In this document: positions 63,538 through 64,000 of the stretch, piece after piece
How the letters are laid out: each line of letters starts with the position of its first letter
Position numbering within the stretch: position 1 is the stretch's first letter
Assembly (NCBI GenBank): GCA_029706075.1
Contig: JAINUG010000209.1
Location: 1-64,000, forward strand
From: Aldrovandia affinis
Lineage: Eukaryota; Chordata; Actinopteri; Notacanthiformes; Halosauridae
Length of the DNA: 64,000 nt
Reading direction: 5' to 3'
Translations under genes and position numbers: made by a program
Notes under the pieces: generated by a model
What the model was told of the DNA's origin: nothing
The model's input: only the letters and a program-made list of their open reading frames with translations
Databases searched by the model: none

Positions 63538-64000
63538 TTTTTTACATTTTAAGCATTTAGCAGACGCTCTTATCCAGAGCGACTTACAAGATGTGCATTA
63601 ATACATGGCAGGAACAATCATAGTTAGCGCATGAGATCAGTGCAGGAATTCAGCAATAGACATCATTGCAGGCATCTGCGTACCATACCTGTAACACCGG
63701 GAAGGAAAAGGTTAGTGAATTATTTTTTTTTGGGGGGGGGGGGAGTATAGTGTTGAACAAGGAAACAGCGGTGAAGACAATTTAGCTAGATGGACAGAGT
63801 TCAGTGGTAGTGGAGTCTGAAGAGGTGGGTTTTGAGTCTCTTGCGGAAGATCGTAAGTGATTCCGCAGTCCTGACCGATTGCGGAAGGTCGTTCCACCAG
63901 CGAGGGATCAGGACAGAGAAGAGGCGGGACCGCGAGGAGCGGCTGCCAGGCGCCCGGAGGGAAGGGACAGTCAGTTTACCAGAGGAGGCGGAGCGGAGGG
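63538..64000 (-). mobile_element. L2 LINE 3' part, runs off the window end
   Basis: A minus-strand L2 copy, very similar to 39632-40134 over its whole length (TAAGCATTTAGCAGACGCTC, CGAGGGATCAGGACAGAGAA, CCAGAGGAGGCGGAGCGGAG). A G-run near 63731-63744 differs from the other copy. The 5' part lies beyond the window. Confidence 0.92.

Overview
The window is vertebrate nuclear DNA, almost certainly from a ray-finned fish and most likely a teleost. It holds compact intron-split orthologues of vertebrate genes in AT-rich sequence. It is crowded with fish-type repeats: L2 LINEs with their typical 3' tail, a CR1-like LINE, Tc1-like transposons with long IR/DR-type inverted repeats, many hAT elements with perfect 8-bp target duplications, tRNA-derived SINEs, a Ty3/gypsy element, an endogenous retrovirus and long (GT)n arrays. 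The species cannot be named from sequence alone.

Three protein-coding genes can be assembled exon by exon. wbp2 (WW domain-binding protein 2) lies on the + strand at 5004-8324 with eight coding exons. hebp1 (heme-binding protein 1, SOUL family) lies on the - strand at 10259-21873 with four coding exons and a 10-kb first intron full of repeats. wbp2 and hebp1 converge, with candidate poly(A) signals about 165 bp apart. fmc1 (mitochondrial complex V assembly factor) lies on the - strand at 41652-47227 with two coding exons and a 5.2-kb intron. Two further short open exons with good splice donors (13617-13691 and 51672-51830) are candidates for unidentified genes.

Region by region. 1-4420: a solo LTR, then a CR1-like LINE interrupted by a 657-bp hAT. 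4420-10260: wbp2. 10260-22110: hebp1, whose intron 1 carries a foldback sequence, a 1.5-kb hAT sitting in a tandem repeat, and a (GT)n array. 22110-31640: a LINE fragment, two adjacent Tc1-like elements, a 1.2-kb terminal-inverted-repeat element and a SINE. 31640-38530: one Tc1 copy split by a 5.28-kb endogenous retrovirus, itself invaded by a MITE, two SINEs and an L2 LINE. 38670-40800: a second Tc1 relic split by a hAT that contains a smaller hAT MITE and an L2 fragment. 41230-47360: fmc1. 47360-52100: sparse sequence with an L2 tail and microsatellites. 52100-56200: a decayed Ty3/gypsy element whose pol order is protease-integrase-reverse transcriptase (the Gmr1 order), with a MITE and a SINE nested in its integrase. 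56424-57993: a hAT with two large internal inverted repeats. 58000-64000: SINE, CR1 and Tc1 pieces, ending inside an L2 copy.

The three genes have unrelated cellular roles (transcriptional co-activation, heme binding, ATP synthase assembly) and do not form a functional cluster. The most informative aspect of the window is the nested insertion record, in which many insertions keep target-site duplications and can be ordered in time.
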